Origin: an uncultured Pseudanabaenaceae cyanobacterium
GTDB lineage: Bacteria > Cyanobacteriota > Cyanobacteriia > PCC-9006 > JAAUQQ01
Assembly: GCA_938021205.1 (NCBI GenBank)
Contig: CALIGI010000050.1
Span: forward strand, 1 to 34,003
Reading direction: 5' to 3'
DNA: 34,003 bases
Made by a program: the position numbers and the translations under genes. The notes below the pieces were generated by a model. That model was given only the letters and a program-made list of their open reading frames with translations. It was not told where the DNA came from and ran no database searches. Positions 8,322 to 16,549 of the stretch are shown here, piece by piece. Each line of letters begins with the position of its first letter. Position 1 is the stretch's first letter.

Positions 8322-8453
8322 AGAGGTTGTTTGAAAAAGGCATCTGGCTGTAGCAGATGACTCTGAGGTGAATATCAATCGACGGAATTCAAGCGATCTC
8401 TGGTTGATTCGAGTCTAAAATCTGACGCTCAGCCGAATTTTCAAACAACCTCT
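8322..8453. mobile_element. MITE-like element with 16-bp terminal inverted repeats
   Basis: Perfect 16-bp terminal repeats AGAGGTTGTTTGAAAA (8322-8337) and its complement (8438-8453) enclose 100 bp without a long ORF. The GAGGTTGTTTGAAAA-type end resembles ends of cyanobacterial insertion sequences and their non-autonomous derivatives. No clear target duplication was found. The element lies between two convergent genes and may serve as a hairpin terminator. Mobility is inference. Confidence 0.65.
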
Positions 8454-8547
8454 GAGGCAGGTTGCGGAGGTCCAATATTCATAGGGATGAATGCCTGAAT
8501 CACAAACCGCCAGGATGCAGCAACTTGCGTCTTGGCGGCTTTGTCAT

Positions 8548-9678
8548 TTAGAGATTGAGTTGGATCAAAGAAACATCATCCTGGAACATGGGCGAACCAT
8601 TGTGGAGGCGTAATCGCTCCAAGACCGTCGCGATCTGATTTTGCTGGCGATTGTGGAGACCCTTCAATAACGTCTCGAACTGTTCGAGTCCCCAAATTTC
8701 TCCATTGCCCTGGTGTAGCTCGTAGACGCCATCACTAAAGATATAGAGCTGACTGCCGGGGTCAATCTGCTGGCTGTGGCAAATAAATTTGGCATCGGGG
8801 AACATGCCAATGGGAAAGCCAGGTGTTTTGAGTCGCAGGAGTTGGCTGGTTGTGCCATTGCGATTGAGCAGGATCGCAGGAGGGTGACCCGCACTGGCAT
8901 AGCGAAGGTTTCGATCTGCGAGGTTATAGATCCCGTACCAGAGGGTGAAGTATTTGTCTCCTTGGTCCCCCATTTGAAAGATCTTGTTGAGGGCGCTCAG
9001 GACTTGTTGGGGTTGATGGAAGTCAACGCCGTTGAGGGAGCGCGATCGCAACAGGTTCAATATGGACACCGAGGGCAGTGCAGCTCCCAAGCCATGCCCA
9101 GACATATCTAGCAGAAAGACCACCAAGTGATTTGGGCTAATCCAGGTGTAGTCGTAGCAGTCGCCACCGAGCTGTCGGGAGGGGATGAAGCAGGAGTCAA
9201 TGGTCACGGGATGCTGCATCGGGGCAGGCAAGAGCGACTGTACATAGTCACTCGCTTCGGATAGCTCAGCCTCTAAGCGCTGCTTCTGGATTTGTAAGTC
9301 CTGGGTGAGCTGTTGCAGCCTTAGGGCAGCGCGTACTCTGGCCTGGAGTTCTGCTAATTCAATCGGCTTGGCGAGAAAATCATCGGCTCCGGTGTCGAGA
9401 CCCTCCACTCGATCGGAAAGAGAGCGCTTTGAAGTGAGCAGAATAAAAAACGTCGTCGAGAGTTCAGGATCGGCCTTGACGCGCTGGCAAACTTCTAAGC
9501 CGTCCATGAGGGGCATCATCCAATCGCAGATGATGAGGGCAGGGCGACTTAGCTGGGCCTGCTTTAAGCCTTCGTAGCCATTATCGGCCAGTGCCACGGT
9601 ATGGCCCTGCTTCGCAAGGGTGCGTCGTAGGACAAGTTGGATTGCTGGATCGTCATCAATGACGAGAATATTTGCCAT
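8548..9678 (-). CDS. Response regulator with PP2C (SpoIIE/RsbU-type) phosphatase output
   Basis: 376 residues. The N-terminal receiver domain (1-120) has the phospho-acceptor D52 (ICDWMMP), acidic pocket D8-D10, T82 (LLTS) and K104 (FLAKP). A short coiled linker (120-150) leads to a PPM/SpoIIE-type serine phosphatase domain (about 160-376) with metal-binding D173 (GGDCYDY), D191 (DMSGHG) and the C-terminal SDGVYE and DDVSLI motifs. Such proteins dephosphorylate a STAS anti-sigma-factor antagonist when the receiver is phosphorylated. No cognate histidine kinase is seen nearby. An RsbW-like kinase gene lies divergently 517 bp away, and a STAS gene lies about 8.3 kb downstream. The ATG at 9678 is the clear start. 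Confidence 0.93.
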   Translation of the reverse strand: MANILVIDDDPAIQLVLRRTLAKQGHTVALADNGYEGLKQAQLSRPALIICDWMMPLMDGLEVCQRVKADPELSTTFFILLTSKRSLSDRVEGLDTGADDFLAKPIELAELQARVRAALRLQQLTQDLQIQKQRLEAELSEASDYVQSLLPAPMQHPVTIDSCFIPSRQLGGDCYDYTWISPNHLVVFLLDMSGHGLGAALPSVSILNLLRSRSLNGVDFHQPQQVLSALNKIFQMGDQGDKYFTLWYGIYNLADRNLRYASAGHPPAILLNRNGTTSQLLRLKTPGFPIGMFPDAKFICHSQQIDPGSQLYIFSDGVYELHQGNGEIWGLEQFETLLKGLHNRQQNQIATVLERLRLHNGSPMFQDDVSLIQLNL

Positions 9679-10194
9679 AGACCGGGGCAGGGCGACGGTG
9701 GGCGGGTGGAAAAAAGCTCAGGAGTCAGAAATCAAGTGAGTTGGAATGGGGGCAATCTCAAACCTGGTGGCGCTGGGGTTGCTGCGGTGAGCAGCAGTTC
9801 ATACTGCACGCATAATTCCAAAATGCCCTGAAATTGCAGAGCGGAACCGTCACTGAGACGAAAGGTTACTGGCAAGGTCACTGTAGCTCTATCGCCGCAT
9901 ATAAGTGGACAACCCGAGCCCCTTATGGAACAAATCCCTCTGATGTTGGCTATTTCAGGAGTACTAAAGTTATTGTGAAGGGTTGGTTCAGAAATGCCCA
10001 TCCTGATTTCTCTTCAGAATGGGGAATTATGACTATAAAGAGGTCGCTGTGGAAGGCACCCCAAAATCGATTCGTTATGCTTTAGACAATCTCTCCATTG
10101 TGTTATTGCAAGTAGAGCATTGTTTGGCCCCAGTGATAGGAGAGAAATCAGTTATGGCTAGTAACTGCTTATACTGATTCCTCTACTTCGGTTC
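9679..10194. other. 516-bp divergent region with uncertain small ORFs
   Basis: The region lies between the phosphatase (minus) and the RsbW-like gene (plus) and must hold both promoters. A minus-strand frame at 9732-10001 could encode up to 89 residues. Its second half, from a GTG at 9881 (about 49 residues, 'TLPVTFRLSDGSALQFQG' type), looks more coding-like than the first. A plus-strand frame is described separately at 10019-10177. I cannot establish either as a gene. Confidence 0.4.
10019..10177 (+). CDS. Possible 52-residue small protein
   Basis: ATG to TGA open frame giving 52 residues that start MGNYDYKEVAVEGTPKSIRY and continue with an amphipathic helix (ALDNLSIVLLQVEHCLAP). It ends 17 bp before the RsbW-like gene on the same strand, so it could be its co-transcribed leader gene. 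Codon use and the mix of charged and hydrophobic residues look like a real protein. There is no clear Shine-Dalgarno, and I do not recognise the family. It may equally be a remnant. Confidence 0.3.
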   Translation: MGNYDYKEVAVEGTPKSIRYALDNLSIVLLQVEHCLAPVIGEKSVMASNCLY

Positions 10195-10668
10195 ATGCAT
10201 CCCTTTTGGCCCTTGATATTCCAAAAGATCTCGCTGAATATTGACTCTGATCTTCGTAACCTGGCTGCGGTGCTGTCTTGGTTCGAAGCTGTGCGACCGC
10301 TTTTAAATGACGATATGGTCTGGCAGCAATGCCGCATTGCCATGGTGGAGGCTTTTACCAATGCTGTGCGCCATGCCCACCGAGAGCTGCCCCAGGAGAC
10401 GCCTGTTTGCTTGGAAGCGATTTTAGAGGAGGATGTCTTGGTTCTCAAGGTTTGCGATCGCGGGGCTCCTTTTGATTTAGAGCATTATTTGCGCCATTTG
10501 CCTCCCAGTTCACTCGATGCTGAGGGTGGGCGGGGGCTCCGTCTCATTCAGGATATTGCGGATCAGTTGAGCTATCGGCGAGATGGGGATAGGGGGAACT
10601 GTCTACAAATCGTTAAGCAGCTTGTGCCTCAGTCCGTTGTGTCTTCGAAGGCTTCTGTGGCAAGTTAG
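10195..10668 (+). CDS. RsbW-like serine kinase / anti-sigma regulatory factor (HATPase_c_2)
   Basis: 157 residues with a GHKL ATPase fold of the SpoIIAB/RsbW type. The N-box has E52 and N56 (EAFTNAVRHAH), the G1 box is D88-G90 (CDRGAPFD) and the G2 box is GGRGLRLI at 111-118. Such kinases phosphorylate a Ser on a STAS partner and, when that partner is dephosphorylated, release their other target, classically a sigma factor. The divergent PP2C phosphatase at 8548-9678 is the natural opponent, and the STAS protein at 17956-18348 is a candidate substrate. The ATG at 10195 gives the usual length. There are no membrane segments, so it is cytoplasmic. Confidence 0.92.
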   Translation: MHPFWPLIFQKISLNIDSDLRNLAAVLSWFEAVRPLLNDDMVWQQCRIAMVEAFTNAVRHAHRELPQETPVCLEAILEEDVLVLKVCDRGAPFDLEHYLRHLPPSSLDAEGGRGLRLIQDIADQLSYRRDGDRGNCLQIVKQLVPQSVVSSKASVAS

Positions 10669-10841
10669 GTCTTTCATAGGCTAATGCGAAGAGCCGGTTG
10701 GCTCGCAGAGGGGACTGTCGTGAACGATGACAAAGTACAAAGCAATATAGATGTGATTTAAAAAATGTAAAGCCAGGGGATTATGCTGAGGCTCGCAGTA
10801 AATTTGGGGGAATTCTCTGCTTGATGCAATTGTTCCGGTAG

Positions 10842-11102
10842 ATGATGCCCATGACTCCAGCTTCTAGCAGCATTTCCCACATCTCCCCGCAGCGCTTAGT
10901 CCTGGCTTCATTGTTGCTTTGTCCGGGCTTGGCGATGGCAGCCGCATTTTCCCCCTTTGCTGAAGGGGTTGCTATGGGAAGCTTGGCAGGAGTGGGGAGC
11001 GATCGCTGGTGTATGCTCTACCGCGCCCAGAGCTCCTTACAGATTTTGGATGGTAGGGCTTGTGATGTCCCCCAGATTGGCTTAGTTCGACAGTTTGATT
11101 AA
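10842..11102 (+). CDS. Small exported protein of unknown function
   Basis: 86 residues; ATG codons at 10842, 10845 and 10851 are all in frame. A signal-like N-terminus ('RLVLASLLLCPGLAMAAA') ends in AMA or AAA, leaving a mature part of about 50 residues. The mature part has two Cys (DRWCMLYRAQ and GRACDVPQ) that could form a disulphide. It contains no known domain I can name. A HIP1 site sits inside it at 10999. It stands alone between the RsbW-like gene and mscL. Confidence 0.5.
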   Translation: MMPMTPASSSISHISPQRLVLASLLLCPGLAMAAAFSPFAEGVAMGSLAGVGSDRWCMLYRAQSSLQILDGRACDVPQIGLVRQFD

Positions 11103-11534
11103 GTTTGTGCGCTGCCTCTATAGAAATTGGGGTTTATGCTCTTGCATGACAGTGTTATGTAAGTTGTGACACAAGGAGAAGTTGTTTGTTTTTTGTGTCA
11201 GTAATTGTTCTGACTATAGGGTCTTTGGGCAGATCCCTGAACGTATCCTTTTAGCAGGAAAAAATATCGTACTGGTGTCGTTAAATACCTTGGTTTTCGG
11301 GAGCTGAACGACCTCTGTTCAAGTTTTAACCAAGGAAATTTTAGTTTCTTGCATTACGCATTTCCCCGAAATATTTGTGATAGCATCCTTGAACCTTAGA
11401 ACTAAGTTTAATTGCTTAGGCTCTATGACTCAGGGTGGGATGTTCTCCTTTAATTTGGATCGCTTTCCCTCCTTTTCTCTCGGTTATGAATTCATGTCAT
11501 GCCGAACCTTATTCATCTAAAAGGAGATAGTTTT
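11103..11534 (+). promoter_or_regulatory. 432-bp leader/upstream region of mscL
   Basis: AT-richer than its surroundings and without a convincing gene. An inverted repeat TGACACAA (11167-11174) and TTGTGTCA (11193-11200), spaced by 18 bp, could be an operator or hairpin. A TATAGG box at 11214-11219 is a possible -10. Just before the gene is the strong Shine-Dalgarno AAAGGAG ending at 11525. Which factor binds is not readable from sequence. Confidence 0.35.
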
Positions 11535-11963
11535 ATGGCTAGATCAATGCCTGGACAAGCAAAAGTGGGTGGATTGTTTGGAGATTTTAAGACATTTCTT
11601 TCCCAGGGAAATGTGGTTGAATTAGCCACCGCTGTGATCATTGGAGGAGCCTTCGGTAAAGTTGTGCAGTCTCTGATGGATAATGTGATCACGCCCATCA
11701 TTCTGGACCCAGCAATTAAAGCAAGCGGTGCAGAAAACCTCGAAGCCTACAAGATTGGTGCAGCGCAGGTTGGCTTATTCTTATCCGCAGTGCTGAACTT
11801 TATTGTTGTTGCTTTTGTCATTTTCTTGATGATCAGGTCCTTGGAAGCTGCAAAGCGCAGGACGGCTCGGGCAGAAGCCTTGGCTGAGCCAGAGGTTGAT
11901 GTGCAAGCTCAACTGGTGGAAAGCATCAATCGTTTGAATACAACGGTGGCCTCCAAAATGTAG
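11535..11963 (+). CDS. mscL: Large-conductance mechanosensitive channel MscL
   Basis: 142 residues. MscL opens under membrane tension to release solutes during hypo-osmotic shock and forms a homopentamer in the cytoplasmic membrane. Residues 15-58 match the family N-terminus and pore helix (DFKTFLSQGNVVELATAVIIGG region, TM1). TM2 spans about 77-102 (VGLFLSAVLNFIVVAFVIFLMI), followed by the charged linker and a C-terminal amphipathic bundle helix. The start at 11535 is fixed by AAAGGAG eight or nine bases upstream; an in-frame ATG at 11499 would put that ribosome site inside the gene. A perfect hairpin terminator follows at 12016. Confidence 0.95.
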   Translation: MARSMPGQAKVGGLFGDFKTFLSQGNVVELATAVIIGGAFGKVVQSLMDNVITPIILDPAIKASGAENLEAYKIGAAQVGLFLSAVLNFIVVAFVIFLMIRSLEAAKRRTARAEALAEPEVDVQAQLVESINRLNTTVASKM

Positions 11964-12015
11964 ATCTTGCTCTCAATCCTGAGTGGTCTATTCCGAGAAC
12001 CCTAGGCTGAATGCC

Positions 12016-12051
12016 AAAGCCCTGAGCAGGAACGTTCCTGCTCAGGGCTTT
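12016..12051. terminator. Bidirectional hairpin terminator between mscL and the helicase
   Basis: A perfect 36-bp palindrome (arms of 18, starting AAAGCCCTGAGCAGGAAC) is followed by GGGTTTTG on the plus strand. It lies in the gap between two convergent genes and serves both. Confidence 0.9.
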
Positions 12052-12066
12052 GGGTTTTGATTAAGT

Positions 12067-13710
12067 CTAGATGTGCTGTGCCGATCGCACTCCTGCAATA
12101 ATTGCCCAGCTTCCCACACCAAATTCTTTCTCAAATTCTTCCATGACCCAGTGGAGCGCACGGCCCCGTTTCCGGGCAATGCGGTCTAGGAAAATGCGAA
12201 AGTTTTCCATTTGAACCCGGCTGGGCCGACTGCCAAAAATGGCTCCTTTATCCCAGGTCTCGTGGGGCCAAGCTTCAAAGTATTCGTAGTAGTTATTGCG
12301 GGCTAGGTTGGGCTCATAGCCCTGACGGAAGCAGCGCTGGCGCAAGGCTTCGTAAATGCGGCAGCGTTCGGCTTCATCGGTGATTTGGGAGAGTTGTTCT
12401 CGGCCCATTAGAGCAATGAGGTCCTGGGTGTAGATGGGGCGATCGGCGAGCCAGTCATGGCCGCATTCCGGGCATTCCATCACAAAGGTTTGGATGCAGG
12501 CGTTGCACTCCGGGCATTGCTTCTTGGGGTAGCTGTGGCTTTTGCCCGGTTGGGCTTCGGCCTCGGCACTGCCAAAGGGTAGTTCGTAGGTGGTGATGTC
12601 TTCGGGGAAGCCGAGGCGCTGGAGGTTTCCGGCTTGGTCCAGGATGGTGCCGTATTCCTTGCCGGTGTGTGGGCTGATGCGCATGACCCGGCCAATTTGC
12701 TGCTGGTGCAGAGCGCTGGAGGTGGTGGGGCGTAGCAATAAACCGACTTCAATGCTAGGTACGTCGAAGCCAATGCTGAGGACGTTGCAGGAGGTGAGTA
12801 CCCGCAGATCTCCGGTGGCGATCGCCTCATACAGTTCCTTGCGCTTCTTAATTGAAGTGCTTCCAGCCACGTAATCTGCTTTGACCCCAGCTTGCTTAAA
12901 GGCTTCGGCGACGTGGCGAGCATGGCCCACATCTACACAAAAGGCGATGGTGCGTTTATCGGGGGTGAGGCGTAGCCATTCTTGGACGACGCGCTGGATG
13001 AGTTCGGGGCGATCGCAGGCATTTTTGAGTTGCTTCTCGTTGTATTCCCCTGCGACTAATTGCACTCCATTGAGATCGACTTGATCTTCCGTGGGGATGC
13101 CGAAGTATTTCATCTTTGCCAAGAAGCCCATCTTCTGAATGGCAGTGGGCGGTGGCGCGCAGACTAGGGTTTCGAAGTGGTCCCCTAATTGATCATTCCC
13201 CAGGCGATAGGGGGTCGCGGTCATGGCCAAATGCACTGCGCCGGGATGGGTGTTGTAAATCAGCTCCTGGCCCACCTGACTAAAAACGGTGGTATGGCCT
13301 TCATCATAAAAAACCAAATCCGCAGGCCAAGTCTTCCACCAATCCCGCTTCGCCATGGTTTGGACCGAGGCAATTTGAATGGGCGCATCGGGGTTTTCGG
13401 GCCAGCCCGCTTTAATAAAGCCGCAATCCAAGCCGAAGAGCTTCATCTTTTCGTAGGTTTGGCCCACGAGAACATCTAAGTGGACGAGAAAAAGCAGCTT
13501 GCTGCCCTTGGCTTCGGCATGGGCGCAGATTTGGCCGCTGATGACGGTTTTACCTGCACCCGTTCCGGCAATAATCACGACTTTACGGAAGCCCTGGCGC
13601 AGTTTGCCGTAGAGGTCGTTGACGACTTGAGCTTGGTAGGGTCGCAGGGTGGGTGGGGTCGGTTGTCCGCCCGAAACGTTAGGCGCAATGGAGGTAGATT
13701 CGGAGGCCAT
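12067..13710 (-). CDS. RadD-like superfamily 2 DEAD/DEAH helicase
   Basis: 547 residues. The SF2 motifs in order are Q-like 'LRPYQ' at 22-26, Walker A GTGAGKT at 49-55, DEGH at 136-139, TAT at 164-166, the 'SIGFDVPSIE' block at 311-320, and motif VI QQIGRVMR at 336-343. A zinc-binding segment follows with C398, C401, C404, C412 and C415 (CPECNAC...CPECGHDW). This layout resembles E. coli RadD (YejH), a DNA-repair helicase that acts with recombination intermediates; type III restriction helicases are more distant. The C-terminal 130 residues have no motif I can name. No methylase or nuclease neighbours are present, so a restriction role is unlikely. The ATG at 13710 is preceded by a hairpin and direct repeats. 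Confidence 0.85.
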   Translation of the reverse strand: MASESTSIAPNVSGGQPTPPTLRPYQAQVVNDLYGKLRQGFRKVVIIAGTGAGKTVISGQICAHAEAKGSKLLFLVHLDVLVGQTYEKMKLFGLDCGFIKAGWPENPDAPIQIASVQTMAKRDWWKTWPADLVFYDEGHTTVFSQVGQELIYNTHPGAVHLAMTATPYRLGNDQLGDHFETLVCAPPPTAIQKMGFLAKMKYFGIPTEDQVDLNGVQLVAGEYNEKQLKNACDRPELIQRVVQEWLRLTPDKRTIAFCVDVGHARHVAEAFKQAGVKADYVAGSTSIKKRKELYEAIATGDLRVLTSCNVLSIGFDVPSIEVGLLLRPTTSSALHQQQIGRVMRISPHTGKEYGTILDQAGNLQRLGFPEDITTYELPFGSAEAEAQPGKSHSYPKKQCPECNACIQTFVMECPECGHDWLADRPIYTQDLIALMGREQLSQITDEAERCRIYEALRQRCFRQGYEPNLARNNYYEYFEAWPHETWDKGAIFGSRPSRVQMENFRIFLDRIARKRGRALHWVMEEFEKEFGVGSWAIIAGVRSAQHI

Positions 13711-13766
13711 GACTCGGAGCCAGAAGAATGGCTTTCAATTGGCGGTTGGGTAACAGTAAATGTTGC

Positions 13767-13800
13767 GTCGAGATACAGAAGTTCCTTTCTGTATCTCGAC
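13767..13800. terminator. Hairpin between the YdcF-like gene and the helicase gene
   Basis: Perfect 14-bp arms GTCGAGATACAGAA (13767-13780) and complement (13787-13800) surround a six-base loop. On the minus strand it follows the YdcF-like gene and precedes the helicase start. It could terminate the first or regulate the second. No T-run follows on the minus strand. Confidence 0.45.
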
Positions 13801-13829
13801 TTTCTACTTTCTAATGCCTATATACCGAT

Positions 13830-13856
13830 CTATGGTCACAGAGCTATGGTCACAGA
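13830..13856. repeat. Two 13-bp direct repeats upstream of the helicase
   Basis: CTATGGTCACAGA occurs at 13830-13842 and 13844-13856, one base apart. A 14-bp period is not a clean helical turn, so replication slippage is as likely as a pair of binding sites. The repeats lie in the probable promoter region of the minus-strand helicase gene. Confidence 0.5.
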
Positions 13857-13890
13857 TACATCAGCAAAAGCTTACGTCATCGCAAGATTG

Positions 13891-14907
13891 CTATACAACT
13901 GAGGATAACCAACCTCTCAGGAAGTAGTAAACCGAGAGGAACTGCTCTTGGATGGCCAGGCTTGTGAGGTAGAGCGCATGCTCGCTAGGAATCAAGTCCT
14001 TGGGTAAGCGGAAGCGCCGGTCTGCGGTGTCGTCGCCTTGAATGCTGACGAAGCCTGTGGCTCGAGGAATGATTTGCAAGCCATTGCCATTGTTGAGGCT
14101 TTCAAACTCTTGAGTGAAGGTTGAAGCGGCGCGGCGCATTTCCAGGGCAGAGGTTACCAATATGACTTCGGAGGTGTCCGCTGGGAATTGCTCGCTGAGG
14201 ATTTTTTTGACGTTGGTGGCGCTTTCGTGAACGGTACTGCTCCGGCCCGCTTCGATGACGCGTTCCGGGGGAACGCCAAAGCTGGCGAGGAGGGCGCGGA
14301 TGTCGCTGGTTTCTTCACGACGATCTGCTGGACCTTCAATATCATTGCGACGGTCAGCGGCGACGATGACGCTGGAACCGGGTTGCTCCTGGTATAGACG
14401 GGCGGCTTGGCGGAGGCGATCGCCCCGTTCAGTTAGCTCAATCTCTAAACGAGGACTGATGCGAGGACGAGTCGTATCTTGACCCAAAAGCACAATAGGG
14501 CGAGGCGCATTGATGGGAGGTGCACTACGAGTTAGGGCAATCACCTCCGTTTCGGCTTGTTCGTGGAACCAGTAGGCCGTGGCAGGGGCACTGGCTAAGA
14601 GCAAGATGATGATGGCCCAGAAAATTCGGTCTTGCAGGATGCGCCACTGAGTCATCTCTTTGAAAGGGAATACGCTCACCAGCAGCAGCAGAGCAAACCC
14701 TAGGGGCCTAAAGGGCAGGGAAAGAATACTCCAGGCTTCGGAGACAACATTTTGATCGGGCTGAAAGAAAGCCAGAACAATGAGTGCCACTAGGAGAGCA
14801 AAACCCAGAAAGGTGTAGACCTTTTCGGGAATAAATTGTTTAAGAACGAACCAGGCAACGTAGCCAATTAAGAGCCACAGCAAGACCTGGGTTAGCAAAT
14901 CGTACAT
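13891..14907 (-). CDS. YdcF/SanA-like (DUF218) membrane protein
   Basis: 338 residues. Four N-terminal membrane helices (about 5-23, 30-48, 66-81 and 94-112) are followed by a DUF218 domain (about 136-315): 'RPIVLLGQDT', 'RGDRLRQAARLYQ', 'VIVAADRRND', 'EAGRSSTVHESATNVKKIL' and 'VILVTSALEMRRA'. The domain has a Rossmann-like fold and is linked in other bacteria to envelope integrity and envelope polysaccharide assembly; its biochemical activity is not settled. The third conserved block is the SxxTxENAxxT type in a variant form. The ATG at 14907 gives the usual family length. The DUF218 part should face outside the cytoplasm if the four helices all span. Confidence 0.85.
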   Translation of the reverse strand: MYDLLTQVLLWLLIGYVAWFVLKQFIPEKVYTFLGFALLVALIVLAFFQPDQNVVSEAWSILSLPFRPLGFALLLLVSVFPFKEMTQWRILQDRIFWAIIILLLASAPATAYWFHEQAETEVIALTRSAPPINAPRPIVLLGQDTTRPRISPRLEIELTERGDRLRQAARLYQEQPGSSVIVAADRRNDIEGPADRREETSDIRALLASFGVPPERVIEAGRSSTVHESATNVKKILSEQFPADTSEVILVTSALEMRRAASTFTQEFESLNNGNGLQIIPRATGFVSIQGDDTADRRFRLPKDLIPSEHALYLTSLAIQEQFLSVYYFLRGWLSSVV

Positions 14908-15360
14908 AGCGAGCCCTCCTCGAACCGATTAATCACCTGAATCCCCTAGGCCGACTGGATCTGCGCATCCTCGTTAAAGCTGACTATGATCGCCAGCTAG
15001 ACAGGGTTGCCATTTTGTCAGCCATACCTTAGCACGGGGTTTGCAAATGTCAGCGCCTCACTAGAGGGTCGGCTCAATTTGGTGTTTCTGTTCTCTTGTG
15101 GAACGAGCTCAAAAATGGCTTTAAAACATCGAGAGAATCTGACCTAGGACTGCTCCCAAGGAAGCTGCTGCTAAGCTGGCGTCGCCGTCGCTTCCATGAC
15201 AAATCGCGACGAAATTGCCCTGGGGACGGGCGATCGCGGACCCCAACTCGTAAAATCACAGCATTCCGTTTATTAGGTAATGGTGAACAGGTCGTTGGCT
15301 CTAGGCTTTTCCCATTACCTGTTGCCTATTCTTCCCCTGTTACCTTTCATCCCCTTCGCC
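14908..15360. other. 453-bp region without a convincing gene
   Basis: The region separates the minus-strand YdcF-like gene from trpD. A plus-strand frame at 15096-15377 is Arg-rich and overlaps the trpD start, and I judge it spurious. A HIP1 site occurs at 15230. Promoters for both neighbours must be here, but I could not identify clear hexamers. Confidence 0.4.
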
Positions 15361-16392
15361 ATGACCTCTCCTCTTAACACCCCAGTCCTGTTACAGCAGC
15401 TTCTAGATCGCCAGTCACTCTCAGTAAACCAGGCTCAGCAGTTGATGGAAGGTTGGCTTAAAGAGGAAATCCCAGCTGTGACCTCTGGAGCCATCTTGGC
15501 AGCTATTCAGGCCAAGGGGGTTTCTGCTGAGGAGCTAGCGGGTATGGCGCGCGTGCTCAAGGCCCAGGCCACTCCTTCTCAAATTCAGATCGATGGACCG
15601 GTGGTGGATACCTGTGGTACGGGAGGAGATGGCGCTTCAACCTTCAATATCTCCACAGCGGTCTCCTTTGTCGCTGCGGCTTCAGGGCTGGCGGTGGCGA
15701 AGCATGGAAACCGCTCCGTTTCCAGCAAAGTCGGCTCAGCAGATGTGCTGGAAGCCTTGGGGATTCAGCTCACAGCGCCCCCTGAGAAGATTCAGGCTGC
15801 CTTAAAAGAGGTGGGGATTACCTTTCTATTTGCACCGGGTTGGCATCCTGCCATGAAGGCTGTGGTGCCGCTACGCAAGACCCTGGGGGTACGCACGGTC
15901 TTCAATCTATTGGGGCCGTTGGTTAATCCCCTCAATCCCACAGGGCAGGTGTTGGGCGTTTATGATCCGGCACTCGTTGAAGTGGTGGCTTCGGCCCTGG
16001 GTCAATTGGGCAGCCGCCAAGCGGTTGTGGTCCATGGCCGAGAGGGCTTGGATGAGGTGGGCCTGGGGGATTTGACAGATATTGCTGTGTTGAAGGATGG
16101 CCAGGTGGAGCGGGGAACAATTGACCCGGCTGCGTTGGGGCTTACCCAGGCTCCCCTCTCGGCGCTGAAGGGCGGTGGCGTGGCGGAGAATGCGGCCATT
16201 TTGACAGCGGTGCTCCAAGGCAAGGGAACACCTGCTCAGCGAGATGTTGTGGCGGCGAATGCGGCGTTGGCGCTTCAGGTGGGTGAACAAGCGGCCACGC
16301 TGGAAACTGGTTTAACGATGGCCCAGGAGATTTTGGCTTCCGGGGCAGCCTGGACAAAGCTTGAGGCGCTGGTAGCATTTTTGCAAAGCTAG
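15361..16392 (+). CDS. trpD: Anthranilate phosphoribosyltransferase
   Basis: 343 residues, the family's usual size. The enzyme transfers phosphoribose from PRPP to anthranilate, the second step of tryptophan synthesis. Visible motifs are the PRPP-binding DTCGTGGDG at 83-91, NISTA (96-100), [21 protein letters not shown] at 114-134 (anthranilate and Mg sites), and '[19 protein letters not shown]' further on. The ATG at 15361 begins the conserved protein; an in-frame start at 15280 would add a hydrophobic stretch not typical of TrpD. No other trp genes are adjacent, as is common in cyanobacteria, where trp genes are scattered. carA follows 157 bp downstream on the same strand and could be co-transcribed. 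Confidence 0.96.
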   Translation: MTSPLNTPVLLQQLLDRQSLSVNQAQQLMEGWLKEEIPAVTSGAILAAIQAKGVSAEELAGMARVLKAQATPSQIQIDGPVVDTCGTGGDGASTFNISTAVSFVAAASGLAVAKHGNRSVSSKVGSADVLEALGIQLTAPPEKIQAALKEVGITFLFAPGWHPAMKAVVPLRKTLGVRTVFNLLGPLVNPLNPTGQVLGVYDPALVEVVASALGQLGSRQAVVVHGREGLDEVGLGDLTDIAVLKDGQVERGTIDPAALGLTQAPLSALKGGGVAENAAILTAVLQGKGTPAQRDVVAANAALALQVGEQAATLETGLTMAQEILASGAAWTKLEALVAFLQS

Positions 16393-16549
16393 GCTTGGAA
16401 ATGGATGCATTTCGAGCAGTGCGAATGGGGACGGACGTGAAATAATGGGGGACGGTTTAGATGCCCATGGCTGTGATTCGCTTTGGGAGGCTTGCAATGC
16501 AAGCTTCCTAGTGAATCGATAAGCATAACTGACGAGTACGAGGTATTTC

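Noticed and set aside
12067..13710. Helicase as part of a restriction or phage-defence system
   Set aside because: No methylase, nuclease or other defence gene adjoins it, and the zinc-binding segment and layout fit a RadD-like repair helicase better.
15096..15377. 93-codon frame upstream of trpD
   Set aside because: Arg-rich, no recognisable motif, and overlaps the trpD start in another frame.
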